A stretch of 51,779 nt of DNA from an uncultured Bacteroides sp. (GCA_947074195.1 CAMTOS010000008.1:1-51779), one strand, 5' to 3'. Shown: positions 16,867-26,220, counted from the first letter of the stretch. Notes: generated by a model from the letters alone, not told the origin. Program-made: numbers and translations.

Positions 16867-16905
16867 TGTTTGAGTTTATAAGATTAGATAGGTAATATAT
16901 TTAAA

Positions 16906-18267
16906 TTATTCCACTGGAATATTTTTATTTACATTTTTGCTACCAATTAAACCGTAGAATAACAAATATCCTAAAAGACCGATAATTAACCAGTAACTAT
17001 TGATATAACCAGCGTGGTTAGCAATCCATGATTGTACCAATGGAATGATACCACCACCAACTACCATCATCATGAAGATACCAGATGCCTGTGCAGTATA
17101 TTTTCCTAAACCTTCAACGGCAAGGTTGAAAATACCACCCCACATTACCGAAGTACACAAACCACAAAGTACAAGGAACAAAGCGCAAATAGGCACTTCA
17201 GCCATCATGAAACCATTACCAGAGCTATAACCCGGCATATTGATTGTTACATCTTTTGAAATGAAGATAGCAAGAAGTACAAAGATAATTGCCGCAGATG
17301 AAACTACGATAAGCTGTGCACGGCTTGATACTTTACCACTAATTGCACTACTTGCCAAACGTCCTACAAGCATTAATAACCAGTAAATGGCAACAATAGC
17401 ACCAGCGATAGCAGAAGCACTGTCAGCAGGAAGGCCAGATACGCTATAATCTGAAAGATAGAACATTAATGTTCCCGGAATACCAATTTCAATACCTACA
17501 TAAATGAAGATACCGATTACACCCAAAACGGTATGGCGGAAATTCCATGGGCTGTATTCGAATTTAATTTTCGATTCACCACTTTTCTGGAGATGAGGTT
17601 CGGGTATATTTACGAAAGAAATAACGATGAAAGCGCATACAAAAATTGCAATTGCAATCCATAATAAAGGAGCAACAGCTGCCATTGTTGTAGCAGGTGT
17701 TAAAGCACCGATAAGTGCACCTACGAATAATGGAGTTAATGTACCTGAAAGTGAATTCAAAGCACCACCTGTCTGAATCAGCTGGTTACCTTTATTTCCA
17801 CCACCGCCCAAAAGATTGAGCATAGGGTTAACTACAGTATTAAGCATACATACGCAGAAACCGCAAATGAATGCACCCAAAAGATAAATAAAGAAGTTTA
17901 ATGTTACAGGCATCTCATTTACAACTTCAACGCCTGAGCCTCCCATTGAAAATAATACAGTTTCGGCACCGATGATACCTGAAAGATACTGAATAAACAA
18001 ACCGATTGCACCAATACCCATAGCCCACAGAGCTGTTTTCTTATAGCCGATTTTTACTAATAAATTACCAGCGGGAATACCCATGAATAAATATGCAAGG
18101 AAGTTCATCATATTCCCCATCATACCTAATACATTATTTCCTTCAAATTTATATCCCCATATTGTGCCAATAGGTGCTGCAAGATTTGTAACGAAAGAAA
18201 TCATCGCGAAAATAAAGAACATAGTAATAATCGCGATAATATTACTGTTCGGTTTCTGTTGTGTCAT
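16906..18267 (-). CDS. MFS sugar transporter of the galactose operon
   Basis: 453 residues, about 12 hydrophobic transmembrane helices, with the MFS loop motif between helices 2 and 3 (GNLLVKIGYKKTA). Helix content and context place it near the FucP/GluP-type fucose:glucose/galactose:H+ symporters. Sitting between galM and galK with gaps of 53 and 39 bases, it almost certainly imports galactose or a related hexose across the inner membrane. Exact substrate and coupling ion are inferred. Confidence 0.85.
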   Translation of the reverse strand: MTQQKPNSNIIAIITMFFIFAMISFVTNLAAPIGTIWGYKFEGNNVLGMMGNMMNFLAYLFMGIPAGNLLVKIGYKKTALWAMGIGAIGLFIQYLSGIIGAETVLFSMGGSGVEVVNEMPVTLNFFIYLLGAFICGFCVCMLNTVVNPMLNLLGGGGNKGNQLIQTGGALNSLSGTLTPLFVGALIGALTPATTMAAVAPLLWIAIAIFVCAFIVISFVNIPEPHLQKSGESKIKFEYSPWNFRHTVLGVIGIFIYVGIEIGIPGTLMFYLSDYSVSGLPADSASAIAGAIVAIYWLLMLVGRLASSAISGKVSSRAQLIVVSSAAIIFVLLAIFISKDVTINMPGYSSGNGFMMAEVPICALFLVLCGLCTSVMWGGIFNLAVEGLGKYTAQASGIFMMMVVGGGIIPLVQSWIANHAGYINSYWLIIGLLGYLLFYGLIGSKNVNKNIPVE

Positions 18268-18320
18268 AATAATAAAAAGAAAGTTAGTTTATAATTGGGT
18301 TAGTTATATATTTTATAAGA

Positions 18321-19424
18321 TTAATCTTCAGAATCAACATCAAATTTATATACAGTGATTTGTCTGTATTCTTCTTCCGGGAATAATAGTGCGGCCGGGA
18401 AATGTGCTTTATTAGGAGTGTCCGGGAAGCATTGTGCTTCGAAACAAATACCACTTCGTCTTGGGAAAGTTGCTCCGTGAGCACCGGTAAATCCATTCAA
18501 CCAGTTTCCGGTATAAAGTTGTACGCCAGCTTCTGTTGTATATACCTCCATTACACGGCCTGAAGTTGGCTCAGAGCATATGGCGGCGATATCAAGTACA
18601 CCCGCTTCATCTTTTTTCAGTACATAGCAATGATCATAACCTGAACCAAACTGAAGTGCCTGGAAAGGCTCATTTATTCTTTCACCAATAGTATGCGGTG
18701 TAAGGAAATCCATTGGAGTATCTTTTACAAAGCGAACTTCACCTGTTGGAATAGAAGTTTCATCTGTCGGTAAATAATAATCGGCATTGATTGATACAAC
18801 ATGATTTTCTATAGATGGGGTAGGAGTAGCTGCACCTGCTAAATTGAAGAATGCATGATTTGTAAGGTTTACATAAGTAACATCATCTGTTGTTGCTTTG
18901 TAGTCTATTGTAAATACATTTTCTTCATCCTCAAGTGAATAAGTCATTTCTACCGTGAGATTTCCGGGAAATCCCTCTTCATTATCTTTTGATAAATAAG
19001 TGAAAGTCACTGAATTTTGTGCAGTTTGTTCAGCATCCCAGATACGTGTATGGAATCCGGTAGGACCACCGTGAAGTGAATTTGGACCATTGTTAATAGC
19101 CAAGTGATATTCTTCATCCAGAAGTACAAATTTTCCTTTACCAATACGGTTGGCATAGCGACCAATGACTGTATTTAAAAAGGGTTCGGGGCTATTGATT
19201 ACATTTTCAATACTATCATGTCCAAGGACAACATTCGCATATTTACCAAATTTATCAGGAGCCATTATAGAAAGAAGTGCACAGCCATAATTAGTAACCG
19301 CAACCTCCATCCCCTTTTTGTTTTTTAAGATAAATAAGTCTGTTTGTTTGTCATCAAATGTTTTCAGGAAGTTTTTTCTGTCAAGACCAGAAAGATTGTC
19401 TTCGATATAAAAAGTGTTATTCAT
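18321..19424 (-). CDS. galM: Aldose 1-epimerase (mutarotase)
   Basis: Converts beta- to alpha-galactose for galactokinase. 367 residues from the ATG at 19424; a frame extending to 19481 adds 19 Lys/Asn/Phe-rich residues that lie outside the family's usual N-terminus and cover an 18-bp palindrome, so the shorter start is preferred. Family landmarks are present: NGPNSLHGG, NLTNHAFFNLAG with the catalytic His, and FEAQCFPDTPN with the catalytic Glu. No signal peptide, so cytoplasmic. First gene of galM-MFS-galK. Confidence 0.93.
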   Translation of the reverse strand: MNNTFYIEDNLSGLDRKNFLKTFDDKQTDLFILKNKKGMEVAVTNYGCALLSIMAPDKFGKYANVVLGHDSIENVINSPEPFLNTVIGRYANRIGKGKFVLLDEEYHLAINNGPNSLHGGPTGFHTRIWDAEQTAQNSVTFTYLSKDNEEGFPGNLTVEMTYSLEDEENVFTIDYKATTDDVTYVNLTNHAFFNLAGAATPTPSIENHVVSINADYYLPTDETSIPTGEVRFVKDTPMDFLTPHTIGERINEPFQALQFGSGYDHCYVLKKDEAGVLDIAAICSEPTSGRVMEVYTTEAGVQLYTGNWLNGFTGAHGATFPRRSGICFEAQCFPDTPNKAHFPAALLFPEEEYRQITVYKFDVDSED

Positions 19425-19441
19425 AAGAGGATTTTCATTAA

Positions 19442-19459
19442 TTTTATTTGCAAATAAAA
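19442..19459. promoter_or_regulatory. 18-bp perfect palindrome before galM (candidate operator)
   Basis: TTTTATTTG followed directly by CAAATAAAA is a perfect 18-base palindrome centred between 19450 and 19451, 17 bases before the chosen galM start. Its size and place suit a dimeric regulator of the galactose operon. Confidence 0.45.
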
Positions 19460-19598
19460 ACAAATTCTTTCGTTTACCCAATGCATAGTACTAAACAGTT
19501 TACTCTTTTAATGAAGTTTAGCGTTTTAAGGAAGATTGCTTTTTATTAAAAATTATGAAACAATAAAGGGTGGTTATTGTAATAAATTATTATAATTG

Positions 19599-19629
19599 TT
19601 GTTGAATTGTGATGTTTTGTTTATGTTTG
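19599..19629 (+). promoter_or_regulatory. Promoter of manA
   Basis: TATGTTTG at 19622-19629 fits TAnnTTTG, and a TTG-rich -33 region (19599-19604) lies at about the right distance. It is about 55 bases before the manA ATG. Confidence 0.4.
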
Positions 19630-19684
19630 CATTATCAAAATAATGCCTTTTATTGATCTAATAAGTTTTTAAAATTAACAAAAA

Positions 19685-20656
19685 ATGTATCCTTTAAAAT
19701 TTACTCCTATCCTGAAGCAGACAATTTGGGGTGGTGATAAGATTGTGCCTTATAAACATTTGAATTCTGATTTAAAAAATGTAGGCGAAAGCTGGGAAAT
19801 TTCTGATGTTGAGGGTGATGAATCTATTGTTGCTAATGGTGCTGATGCCGGATTAAGTCTTTCTGATTTGATTCGTAAATATAAACAGGAATTAGTAGGC
19901 GAAGACAATTATGCACGCTTCGGTAATAAATTCCCTTTATTAATTAAGTTTATTGATGCCCGTGAAGATTTATCTATTCAGGTACATCCTAATGATGAAC
20001 TGGCAAAAAAACGTAGTAATTCAATGGGGAAAACAGAAATGTGGTATGTTGTTTCTGCTGATAAAGATGCGAAATTACGCTCTGGCTTTTCTGAACAAAT
20101 TACTCCTAAAGAATTTAAAGAAAGAATTTATAATAATACGATTACTGATGTGTTGCAGGAATATGAAATACAAAAAGATGATGTTTTCTTTTTGCCTGCA
20201 GGTCGTGTACATAGTATTGGTGCAGGTTCTTTTATAGCGGAGATTCAGCAAACATCTGATCTGACTTATCGTATTTATGATTTTGACAGACGAGATGCAA
20301 ATGGTAAATCGCGGGAACTTCATGTAGAACAGGCTAAGGAAGCAATTAACTATGAAGTATTGGATGATTACAGAACTAAATATGAGGCAGAGAAAAATGA
20401 ACCGGTTGAGTTGGTTGCCTGTCCCTATTTTACAACAACTGTCTATGATATGGACGAAAGTATTAGTTGTGATTATTCTGAACTTGATTCTTTTGTTATC
20501 TTTATATGTGTTGAAGGAAAATGTCAGATAAAAGATAATGAAGGCAATGAGATCGAACTAGGCGAAGGTGAAACTGTTTTATTGCCGGCCACTACGCAGG
20601 ATATCACTATCTTTCCATCTGAAACAGGAGTCAAGTTGCTTGAAACTTATGTTTAA
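19685..20656 (+). CDS. manA: Mannose-6-phosphate isomerase, class I
   Basis: Interconverts mannose 6-phosphate and fructose 6-phosphate. 323 residues, the short class I form. Zinc-site residues are seen in IQVHPND (His101), GKTEMW (Glu118) and AGRVHSIGAG (His176), and the active-site Arg is in the LTYRIYDF segment (194-200). A C-terminal cupin-like beta domain completes the fold. It is divergent from galM, with its own promoter and terminator, and supplies mannose derivatives for glycans or mannose catabolism. Confidence 0.94.
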   Translation: MYPLKFTPILKQTIWGGDKIVPYKHLNSDLKNVGESWEISDVEGDESIVANGADAGLSLSDLIRKYKQELVGEDNYARFGNKFPLLIKFIDAREDLSIQVHPNDELAKKRSNSMGKTEMWYVVSADKDAKLRSGFSEQITPKEFKERIYNNTITDVLQEYEIQKDDVFFLPAGRVHSIGAGSFIAEIQQTSDLTYRIYDFDRRDANGKSRELHVEQAKEAINYEVLDDYRTKYEAEKNEPVELVACPYFTTTVYDMDESISCDYSELDSFVIFICVEGKCQIKDNEGNEIELGEGETVLLPATTQDITIFPSETGVKLLETYV

Positions 20657-20683
20657 AATGAAATCGCCAGGCGAAATATTATA

Positions 20684-20719
20684 AAAAAATCCGGGAATAA
20701 AACGTTCCCGGATTTTTTT
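20684..20719. terminator. Bidirectional terminator
   Basis: AAAAAATCCGGGAA pairs with TTCCCGGATTTTTT around 7 bases. It separates the convergent manA (plus) and envelope triad (minus); its right end touches the stop codon region of the latter. Confidence 0.88.
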
Positions 20720-20981
20720 ATTTATGATGTCTTCGAAGAAATCTTTTTATTCTTCCAAAGGTTTTCATTCCAAGCATTAAGCCATCATATACTGCCATAC
20801 CTGTATTAAATGTCCTGACAAGTGATTCGGCTTTTGTTGTTGCAGGTTCTATCGGGGCAAATATATTTCGTACTCTTGCATTTATAAGCTCTTGTTGCTT
20901 TTCAATTTCCCTCTTCTTGCGTTCTTTTAATACGCTGATATCTTCAAGGGTTAACTTGCTTCGTATCGGGTCATCACTCAT
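20718..20981 (-). CDS. Hypothetical basic protein of the YtxH/holin-like triad
   Basis: 87 residues, no signal peptide: an N-terminal charged, probably coiled-coil helix (about 10-40, rich in Lys and Glu) and a C-terminal amphipathic part ending in a strongly basic RIKRFLRRHHK. It starts 3 bases after the holin-like gene stop, so it is the third gene of one operon. Not recognised; a membrane-associated partner of the two upstream proteins is plausible. Confidence 0.65.
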   Translation of the reverse strand: MSDDPIRSKLTLEDISVLKERKKREIEKQQELINARVRNIFAPIEPATTKAESLVRTFNTGMAVYDGLMLGMKTFGRIKRFLRRHHK

Positions 20982-20984
20982 GCG

Positions 20985-21344
20985 TTACTTTTTTTGAGAT
21001 AATAATAGATTCGATAAAAAACGTGCAATGGGCTGAATAATCAGTTTCTTGCGAAGGATAAAAATGAAAAAGGCAACCGCGGCAATAATAAGTGTAACTA
21101 TTCCATAGCAACCTGCTAAATTATCTATCCAGAAATTTAAGAAATTGGCAAGAGTAAACATCAAATAAAACAGAGCTATTAGTCCCAGCGATACAAGAAG
21201 AAAAGTTAACACTATTGCATAAAAAAGTTTTGTTAACTTCTCTATTAAATCTAATGTGGCATAATCTCTTTGAAGTTCAATATATTTTTTAAACTCTAGA
21301 AATAATTGCTTGAAATTTTCTATGCTACTATCGTCTGAAAACAT
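20985..21344 (-). CDS. Holin-X/phage-holin-family-like membrane protein
   Basis: 119 residues with two long transmembrane helices (about 45-70 and 80-105) and a charged N-terminal helix, matching the chromosomal 'phage holin family'/Holin-X proteins widespread in Bacteroidota. These are housekeeping membrane proteins and there is no phage gene nearby. It is the middle gene of a three-gene operon after a YtxH protein, a pairing common in the phylum. Function unknown. Confidence 0.7.
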   Translation of the reverse strand: MFSDDSSIENFKQLFLEFKKYIELQRDYATLDLIEKLTKLFYAIVLTFLLVSLGLIALFYLMFTLANFLNFWIDNLAGCYGIVTLIIAAVAFFIFILRKKLIIQPIARFLSNLLLSQKK

Positions 21345-21369
21345 AATGGCTCTGTTTTATATGCAGTTG

Positions 21370-21576
21370 TTATTCGTTGATTTCTTTTAATTCAGCTGAT
21401 ATTTCGTCAACTAGGCTTGACATATCACCATGGCTGAGTTTAATTCCTTTTTTGCGTAGAATTTCTGCAATTTTGTTGCGTGTATCTTCGCCTTTATCGG
21501 GAGCAAACAAAATACCTAAAGCTGCACCTACTGCTGCGCCGCCCAAGAATGCTGTTAAAACACTTATTCCTTTCAT
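21370..21576 (-). CDS. YtxH-domain small membrane protein
   Basis: 68 residues: an N-terminal Gly/Ala-rich transmembrane helix (AFLGGAAVGAALGILFAP) followed by DKGEDTRNKI, the YtxH-domain signature, and an acidic tail. Family members are linked to general stress in other bacteria. First gene of the operon with the holin-like protein (25-base gap) and the basic protein. Confidence 0.85.
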   Translation of the reverse strand: MKGISVLTAFLGGAAVGAALGILFAPDKGEDTRNKIAEILRKKGIKLSHGDMSSLVDEISAELKEINE

Positions 21577-21720
21577 AATTCAATTTGTTTAAAAAGTTAT
21601 CATTACATAAAGATAACACAAATCTGCGTAAGATGTTTCTGGTAAATGAATTTTTTTAGCTGAAATTTTTATAAAATACAACTTCCAATGGCAAGAGATG
21701 TGTTTTTTGCGCAAATTCTG

Positions 21721-21753
21721 TTATGAAGTGATGACGAATATTAATTATATTTG
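21721..21753 (+). promoter_or_regulatory. Promoter of the SDR gene
   Basis: TATATTTG (21746-21753) fits TAnnTTTG, with TTATG (21721-21725) 20 bases upstream as a fair -33 box. About 40 bases before the ATG at 21793. Confidence 0.45.
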
Positions 21754-21792
21754 TGCGGTATTTCTTTTTATCTATTTGAAATAAAATAATAT

Positions 21793-22557
21793 ATGATTGC
21801 ATTAATTACAGGTGCCAGTAGTGGCATTGGAATGGCATGTGCAGAAAAGCTTGCTGCAAACGGGTATGATTTACTCTTGAATGCGCGTAATGAATCTGCT
21901 TTAAATGAGCTAAAGGGTGAACTGGAAGAGAAATATAATGTAAGAATACTGAATATTCCTTTCGATGTGCGTGATTATGCGTTGGCTAAAGAAGGTATTT
22001 CTGCACTTCCTGATGAATGGAAAGATATTGATGTTTTAATCAATAATGCAGGGTTGGTGATTGGTGTTGAAAAAGAATATGAAGTTAGTGAGTCTGACTG
22101 GCATACTATGATTCAAACCAATATTGAAGGTTTATTAAATATGACACAGCTTATTGTACCCGGAATGATATCAAATGGTAAAGGACATATTGTAAACATC
22201 GGATCTATTGCCGGTGACGCAGCTTATCCGGGCGGTGCTGTTTATTGTGCGACAAAATCGGCAGTGAAAGCTTTGACCGATGGATTGAGAATTGATTTAG
22301 TGGATACTCCTTTGCGTGTGACGAATATTAAACCAGGAATGGTGGAAACTAATTTTTCTGTTATTCGTTTTCGCGGTGATAAATCTTCTGCTGATAATGT
22401 ATATAAAGGTATAGTGCCTTTGAGTGGTAAAGATGTAGCCGAATCTGTATATTTTGCAGTTTCTTCTCCTTTACATGTACAAATTGCCGAAATTCTATTA
22501 ATGCCTACTCAACAGGCTACCGCTACAATTGTAAGCCGGAATACTTTATCGGAATGA
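21793..22557 (+). CDS. Short-chain dehydrogenase/reductase (YdfG-like)
   Basis: 254 residues of the classical SDR family. The cofactor loop TGASSGIG gives Gly7, Gly11 and Gly13, NNAG follows at 84-87, and the catalytic set is Ser138, Tyr151 and Lys155 (YCATK). The segments and length resemble the YdfG group, NADP-dependent dehydrogenases of 3-hydroxy acids such as serine and allothreonine. The substrate is inferred from resemblance. Its stop overlaps the start of the following lipoprotein gene by 4 bases. Confidence 0.88.
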   Translation: MIALITGASSGIGMACAEKLAANGYDLLLNARNESALNELKGELEEKYNVRILNIPFDVRDYALAKEGISALPDEWKDIDVLINNAGLVIGVEKEYEVSESDWHTMIQTNIEGLLNMTQLIVPGMISNGKGHIVNIGSIAGDAAYPGGAVYCATKSAVKALTDGLRIDLVDTPLRVTNIKPGMVETNFSVIRFRGDKSSADNVYKGIVPLSGKDVAESVYFAVSSPLHVQIAEILLMPTQQATATIVSRNTLSE

Positions 22558-22955
22558 AAATTGTTTTGAAATTTCTCATTGTAATGGTGTGTTTATCGTT
22601 TGTTGGTTGTAGCGACGATGAAAAGCGACTTGAGGGGAAGTGGCAATTGCGATATTATGAATTTCCGGATGGAAATATTCAAAAAGTGGATAGTGTGTTT
22701 TATAATTTTCAGAAAGGTACTTTTTCGGCTATATGCTTAACTGCAGATAATGAATATGAAACCTTTTTTGGGAATTACTCTTTGCACTCTGATAAAATTT
22801 CTATTATTTTGCTGGACGGATATACTGAGAATAAATACTATGAAAGATATTTGGGCTGGCCCGATGAGAGATGTCTTTTTGAAGTTATTGAATTATCCTC
22901 GGATAAAATGTGTCTGCAAAACGGGGATACACTTTGTTTATTCCGCAAATATTAA
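22554..22955 (+). CDS. Small lipoprotein, lipocalin-like
   Basis: 133 residues with a lipoprotein signal and lipobox (LSFVGC, Cys19), then a domain opening LEGKWQLRYYEF, the pattern of the small lipocalin-like domains common in Bacteroidota. Asp follows the Cys, so the final location is uncertain. Start codon overlaps the SDR stop (ATGA). Ligand unknown. Confidence 0.65.
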   Translation: MKIVLKFLIVMVCLSFVGCSDDEKRLEGKWQLRYYEFPDGNIQKVDSVFYNFQKGTFSAICLTADNEYETFFGNYSLHSDKISIILLDGYTENKYYERYLGWPDERCLFEVIELSSDKMCLQNGDTLCLFRKY

Positions 22956-22984
22956 TCTGAATTATTAATCAAAATAAATATGAT

Positions 22985-23482
22985 ATGAAACAGTTGTTAT
23001 TATTGAGCTCTTTGGTTTGTATGTTTTTCCTTGTATCTTGTAAATCAAGTGAGAGTGCTTATAAAAAGGCTTATGAGAAAGCTAAACAACAAGAACTTGC
23101 ACAAACTCAGGAACAACAGGTAACTGTTGAGGTGGTACCTGTAGTAACAGAAACTCCTGTAACTCCTATTCCTGTAGTGAGTAATGAAGGTGTGCGTCAG
23201 GAAAAAGTTACTGTTGCATCAGGTAGTCAGGATAGTCTTAAAGATTATAGTGTAATTTGTGGTAGTTTTGGCTTAAAAGCAAATGCCGAAGGATTGAAGG
23301 ATTTTTTGGTTTCGGAAGGATATAATCCTGTTATTTTATATAATCAGGAAAATCAGATGTATCGTGTAGCTGTTGCTACTTTTGCTGATAAAGCTGAAGC
23401 CATTCAGGCTCGTAATCAGTTTAAAGCCCGCTTCCCTAATCGTAAAGATTTCCAGGATAGCTGGATTTTATATAGGTTATAA
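22985..23482 (+). CDS. SPOR-domain lipoprotein
   Basis: 165 residues: lipobox FLVSC (Cys19), a Gln/Val/Pro/Thr-rich linker (about 30-75), and a C-terminal SPOR domain (about 85-165) with YSVICGSFGLKANAE, then YRVAVATFADKAEA. SPOR domains bind glycan strands stripped of stem peptides at division sites, so this is probably a periplasm-facing peptidoglycan-binding lipoprotein. It is 29 bases after the previous lipoprotein and a strong terminator follows. Confidence 0.85.
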   Translation: MKQLLLLSSLVCMFFLVSCKSSESAYKKAYEKAKQQELAQTQEQQVTVEVVPVVTETPVTPIPVVSNEGVRQEKVTVASGSQDSLKDYSVICGSFGLKANAEGLKDFLVSEGYNPVILYNQENQMYRVAVATFADKAEAIQARNQFKARFPNRKDFQDSWILYRL

Positions 23483-23536
23483 TATATAATATTTATATAA
23501 AAAACATTTATTGTAAAACAACGATTTAATTGTATT

Positions 23537-23587
23537 TATCCGGTTATTTATGTCTGAAAACCATAAATAACCGGATATTTATTTTTT
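23537..23587 (+). terminator. Strong intrinsic terminator
   Basis: A 16-bp stem, TATCCGGTTATTTATG (23537-23552) with its exact complement (23562-23577), followed by TTTATTTTTT. Confidence 0.9.
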
Positions 23588-23732
23588 GTGAGATAAATTT
23601 ATCTATGAAAAATATCTAATCTAAAACCAATATGTGTTAATTGCTGTGAATCTAGATGGTTGTTTATGCATGTATTTAAGTTGTAAATGAATAAAAACCT
23701 TTCACGGGACTTAAGTTTTGCAATATTGTTGC

Positions 23733-23740
23733 TACATTTG
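23733..23740 (+). promoter_or_regulatory. -7 box TACATTTG of the sulfation operon
   Basis: TACATTTG fits TAnnTTTG and lies 54 bases before the cysQ ATG. The -33 region is weak. Confidence 0.4.
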
Positions 23741-23794
23741 TGGGTTTGTTGTTGGTAAGAATCAGAAACATTCAAATGAAATAAATAAATAAAG

Positions 23795-24619
23795 ATGAAG
23801 AAATCATATTTATGGGACGCTATAAAAGCTGCATTAGAAGCTGGTAAAGGAATAATGGAGGTTTATACTGATCCCAAACAAGATTTTCAAATAGAACGTA
23901 AGTCAGATCATTCACCTTTAACTATAGCTGATAAAGTTTCTAATGATATAATTACAAGATATTTAGAGAATACACCATATCCTATTTTAAGTGAAGAAGG
24001 TAAAACAATCGATTATAGTATTCGCAAAGATTGGCATGATTTATGGATAATTGATCCACTTGACGGTACTAAAGAATTTATTAAACGTAATGGTGAATTT
24101 ACAGTAAATATTGCTCTGGTATCAGATGGTAAACCCGTAATGGGGGTTATTTATCTTCCAGTCTTGAAAGAACTTTATTATGGTGATTTACAACTGGGTG
24201 CTTTTAAAATGTCTGAAATATCTTCTCTTGATTCTTATGTTTCAATTGATGAACTTTTAGTTGCATCTCAACAATTGCCACTGGCAAAGTCTCATGATGC
24301 ATATATTGTGGTTGCATCACGTTCACATTTAAGTCCTGAAACAGAAAATTTTATTAACGATCTGACAAAGGAGCACGGAACAGTTGAACTTATATCAAGT
24401 GGTAGCTCAATTAAAATATGTTTAGTAGCCGAAGGTTCGGCTGATATATATCCCCGCTTTGCACCGACAATGGAGTGGGACACTGCAGCAGGAAACGCTA
24501 TAGCATTGGCAGCAGGCAAAATAATAACACAGCAAGATGGAATCACTCCTTTATGCTATAATAAAGAAGATTTACTAAATCCATGGTTCATTGTTAAGGA
24601 CGCAAAGGATTGTTCATAA
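23795..24619 (+). CDS. cysQ: 3'(2'),5'-bisphosphate nucleotidase CysQ
   Basis: Hydrolyses PAP (3'-phosphoadenosine 5'-phosphate), the by-product of sulfotransferases, to AMP and phosphate. 274 residues of the inositol-monophosphatase fold: Glu67-Glu68 in SEEGK, the metal site WIIDPLDGTKEF with DPLDGT at 87-92, and the C-terminal EWDTAAGNAI. Fits CysQ better than inositol monophosphatase because of its neighbours. First gene of cysQ-SLC13-cysC-cysD-cysN-sulfotransferase-PCMD, so PAP removal is co-expressed with PAP production. Confidence 0.92.
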   Translation: MKKSYLWDAIKAALEAGKGIMEVYTDPKQDFQIERKSDHSPLTIADKVSNDIITRYLENTPYPILSEEGKTIDYSIRKDWHDLWIIDPLDGTKEFIKRNGEFTVNIALVSDGKPVMGVIYLPVLKELYYGDLQLGAFKMSEISSLDSYVSIDELLVASQQLPLAKSHDAYIVVASRSHLSPETENFINDLTKEHGTVELISSGSSIKICLVAEGSADIYPRFAPTMEWDTAAGNAIALAAGKIITQQDGITPLCYNKEDLLNPWFIVKDAKDCS

Positions 24620-24629
24620 ATAACTAAAT

Positions 24630-26207
24630 ATGTCTTTTGAAATTATATTCGTGCTTTTATCATTGATCGGAATGATGATAGCATTAATTTTAGATAAAAT
24701 GCGCCCGGGAATGGTGCTGTTTTCAGTTGTTGTTGTTTTTCTTTGCGCAGGAATTCTTACGCCAAGAGAAATGCTCGAGGGATTCAGTAACAAAGGGATG
24801 ATGACTGTTGCTTTACTTTTCCTTGTTAGTGAAGGTATAAGACAGACGGGTGCTTTAAACAAACTTATTAAAAAGTTACTTCCACTGAGCGAAACTACAG
24901 TTTTTAAAGCTCAGTTAAGAATGTTGCCTGCTGTATCTTTCATTTCTGCATTTTTAAACAACACTCCGGTTGTTGTAATTTTTGCACCTATCATTAAAAG
25001 ATGGGCCGAAAAAGTGAATTTACCTGCCACAAAATTTCTTATGCCATTATCATATGTAACTATTCTTGGTGGTATCTGTACGCTTATTGGTACATCTACT
25101 AATCTGGTTGTACAAGGTATGATTCTGGAACTGGCAACTCAGGAGAAATATAGCCATATTCAGGGTTTTACGATGTTTGAACTTGGTAAAGTTGGTATTT
25201 TTATTGCTATTGCAGGTATAATTTATATCTTTTTATTTTCTAAGAAACTTCTTCCGGATGCGCGTCCTGATTCTGAAGTTCCTGATGATGAAATAGAACA
25301 CGGAGAAATAGTGCATCGTGTTGATGCTGTATTGGGTTCGCGTTTTCCGGGTATTAATATGACGCTGAGAGATTTTAATTTTCAAAGACATTATGGAGCT
25401 GAAGTAAAGGAAATTAAAACTCGTAGCGGTGAACGATTTCTTACCGATTTAGATACTGTAATCATGCGCGAGGGTGATACTTTAGTCCTTATGGCAGATG
25501 ATTCATTTATACCAACATGGGGAGAATCATCAGTCTTTGTTTTATTATCTAATGGAAAAGATATTGAGCCTGTCGGAAGTAAAAAGAAAAGAATCTTTGC
25601 TTTGTCTCTTTTAGTGTTGATGATTACCGGTGCTACAGTGGGTGAATTGCCTGAAGTAAAAAATGCATTTCCAAATATTCAACTGGATATGTTCTTTTTT
25701 GTTTGTGTTACAACGATTTTAATGGCATGGACAAAAATCTTTCCGGCTCGAAAATATACTAAATATATATCCTGGGATATTCTGATAACTATTTCATGTG
25801 CATTTGCTATTAGTAAAGCAATGGTAAATTCCGGGTTTGCAGATGGTGTAGCAGGGTATATAATAGGGTTAAGCACTAATTATGGCCCACATGTTTTGCT
25901 GGCCATATTGTTTATAATAACCAATCTTTTTACAGAGTTAATAACAAATAATGCTGCAGCTGCTTTGGCTTTCCCATTAGCATTGGCTGTTTCAGAAAAA
26001 CTTGGAGTAGATCCAACACCATTTTTTGTGGTAATATGTATGGCGGCTTCTGGTAGTTTTTCAACACCTATCGGTTATCAGACAAATTTAATTGTGCAGG
26101 GTATCGGTAATTATAAATTCACAGATTTCGTGCGTTTTGGATTGCCGCTAAATATCATTGCATTTATAATTTCAATATTTCTAATACCAATTATTTGGCC
26201 TTTTTAA
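24630..26207 (+). CDS. SLC13-family anion (sulfate) permease with RCK_C domain
   Basis: 525 residues with about 10-12 transmembrane helices. The two pseudo-symmetric SLC13/DASS substrate loops are visible: SAFLNNTPVVV, and GTSTNLVVQG with the later PIGYQTNLIVQG. A cytoplasmic RCK_C/TrkA-C domain (about 225-295, LRDFNFQRHYGAEVKEI) interrupts the helices; many family members carry two, here I see one. In a PAPS-making operon its substrate is most likely sulfate, entering the inner membrane with Na+. 10 bases after cysQ. Confidence 0.87.
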   Translation: MSFEIIFVLLSLIGMMIALILDKMRPGMVLFSVVVVFLCAGILTPREMLEGFSNKGMMTVALLFLVSEGIRQTGALNKLIKKLLPLSETTVFKAQLRMLPAVSFISAFLNNTPVVVIFAPIIKRWAEKVNLPATKFLMPLSYVTILGGICTLIGTSTNLVVQGMILELATQEKYSHIQGFTMFELGKVGIFIAIAGIIYIFLFSKKLLPDARPDSEVPDDEIEHGEIVHRVDAVLGSRFPGINMTLRDFNFQRHYGAEVKEIKTRSGERFLTDLDTVIMREGDTLVLMADDSFIPTWGESSVFVLLSNGKDIEPVGSKKKRIFALSLLVLMITGATVGELPEVKNAFPNIQLDMFFFVCVTTILMAWTKIFPARKYTKYISWDILITISCAFAISKAMVNSGFADGVAGYIIGLSTNYGPHVLLAILFIITNLFTELITNNAAAALAFPLALAVSEKLGVDPTPFFVVICMAASGSFSTPIGYQTNLIVQGIGNYKFTDFVRFGLPLNIIAFIISIFLIPIIWPF

Positions 26208-26220
26208 ATAATAATAGTTT

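Larger units (their letters stand above)
23483..23794. other. 312-base intergenic region: terminator plus promoter
   Basis: Contains the terminator of the preceding operon (23537-23587) and a TACATTTG -7 box (23733-23740) for the sulfation operon. No gene or other structured element is seen. Confidence 0.6.

Noticed and set aside
20985..21344. Holin-like protein as a sign of a prophage
   Set aside because: No capsid, tail, integrase or lysin genes nearby; this family with YtxH is a normal chromosomal set in Bacteroidota.
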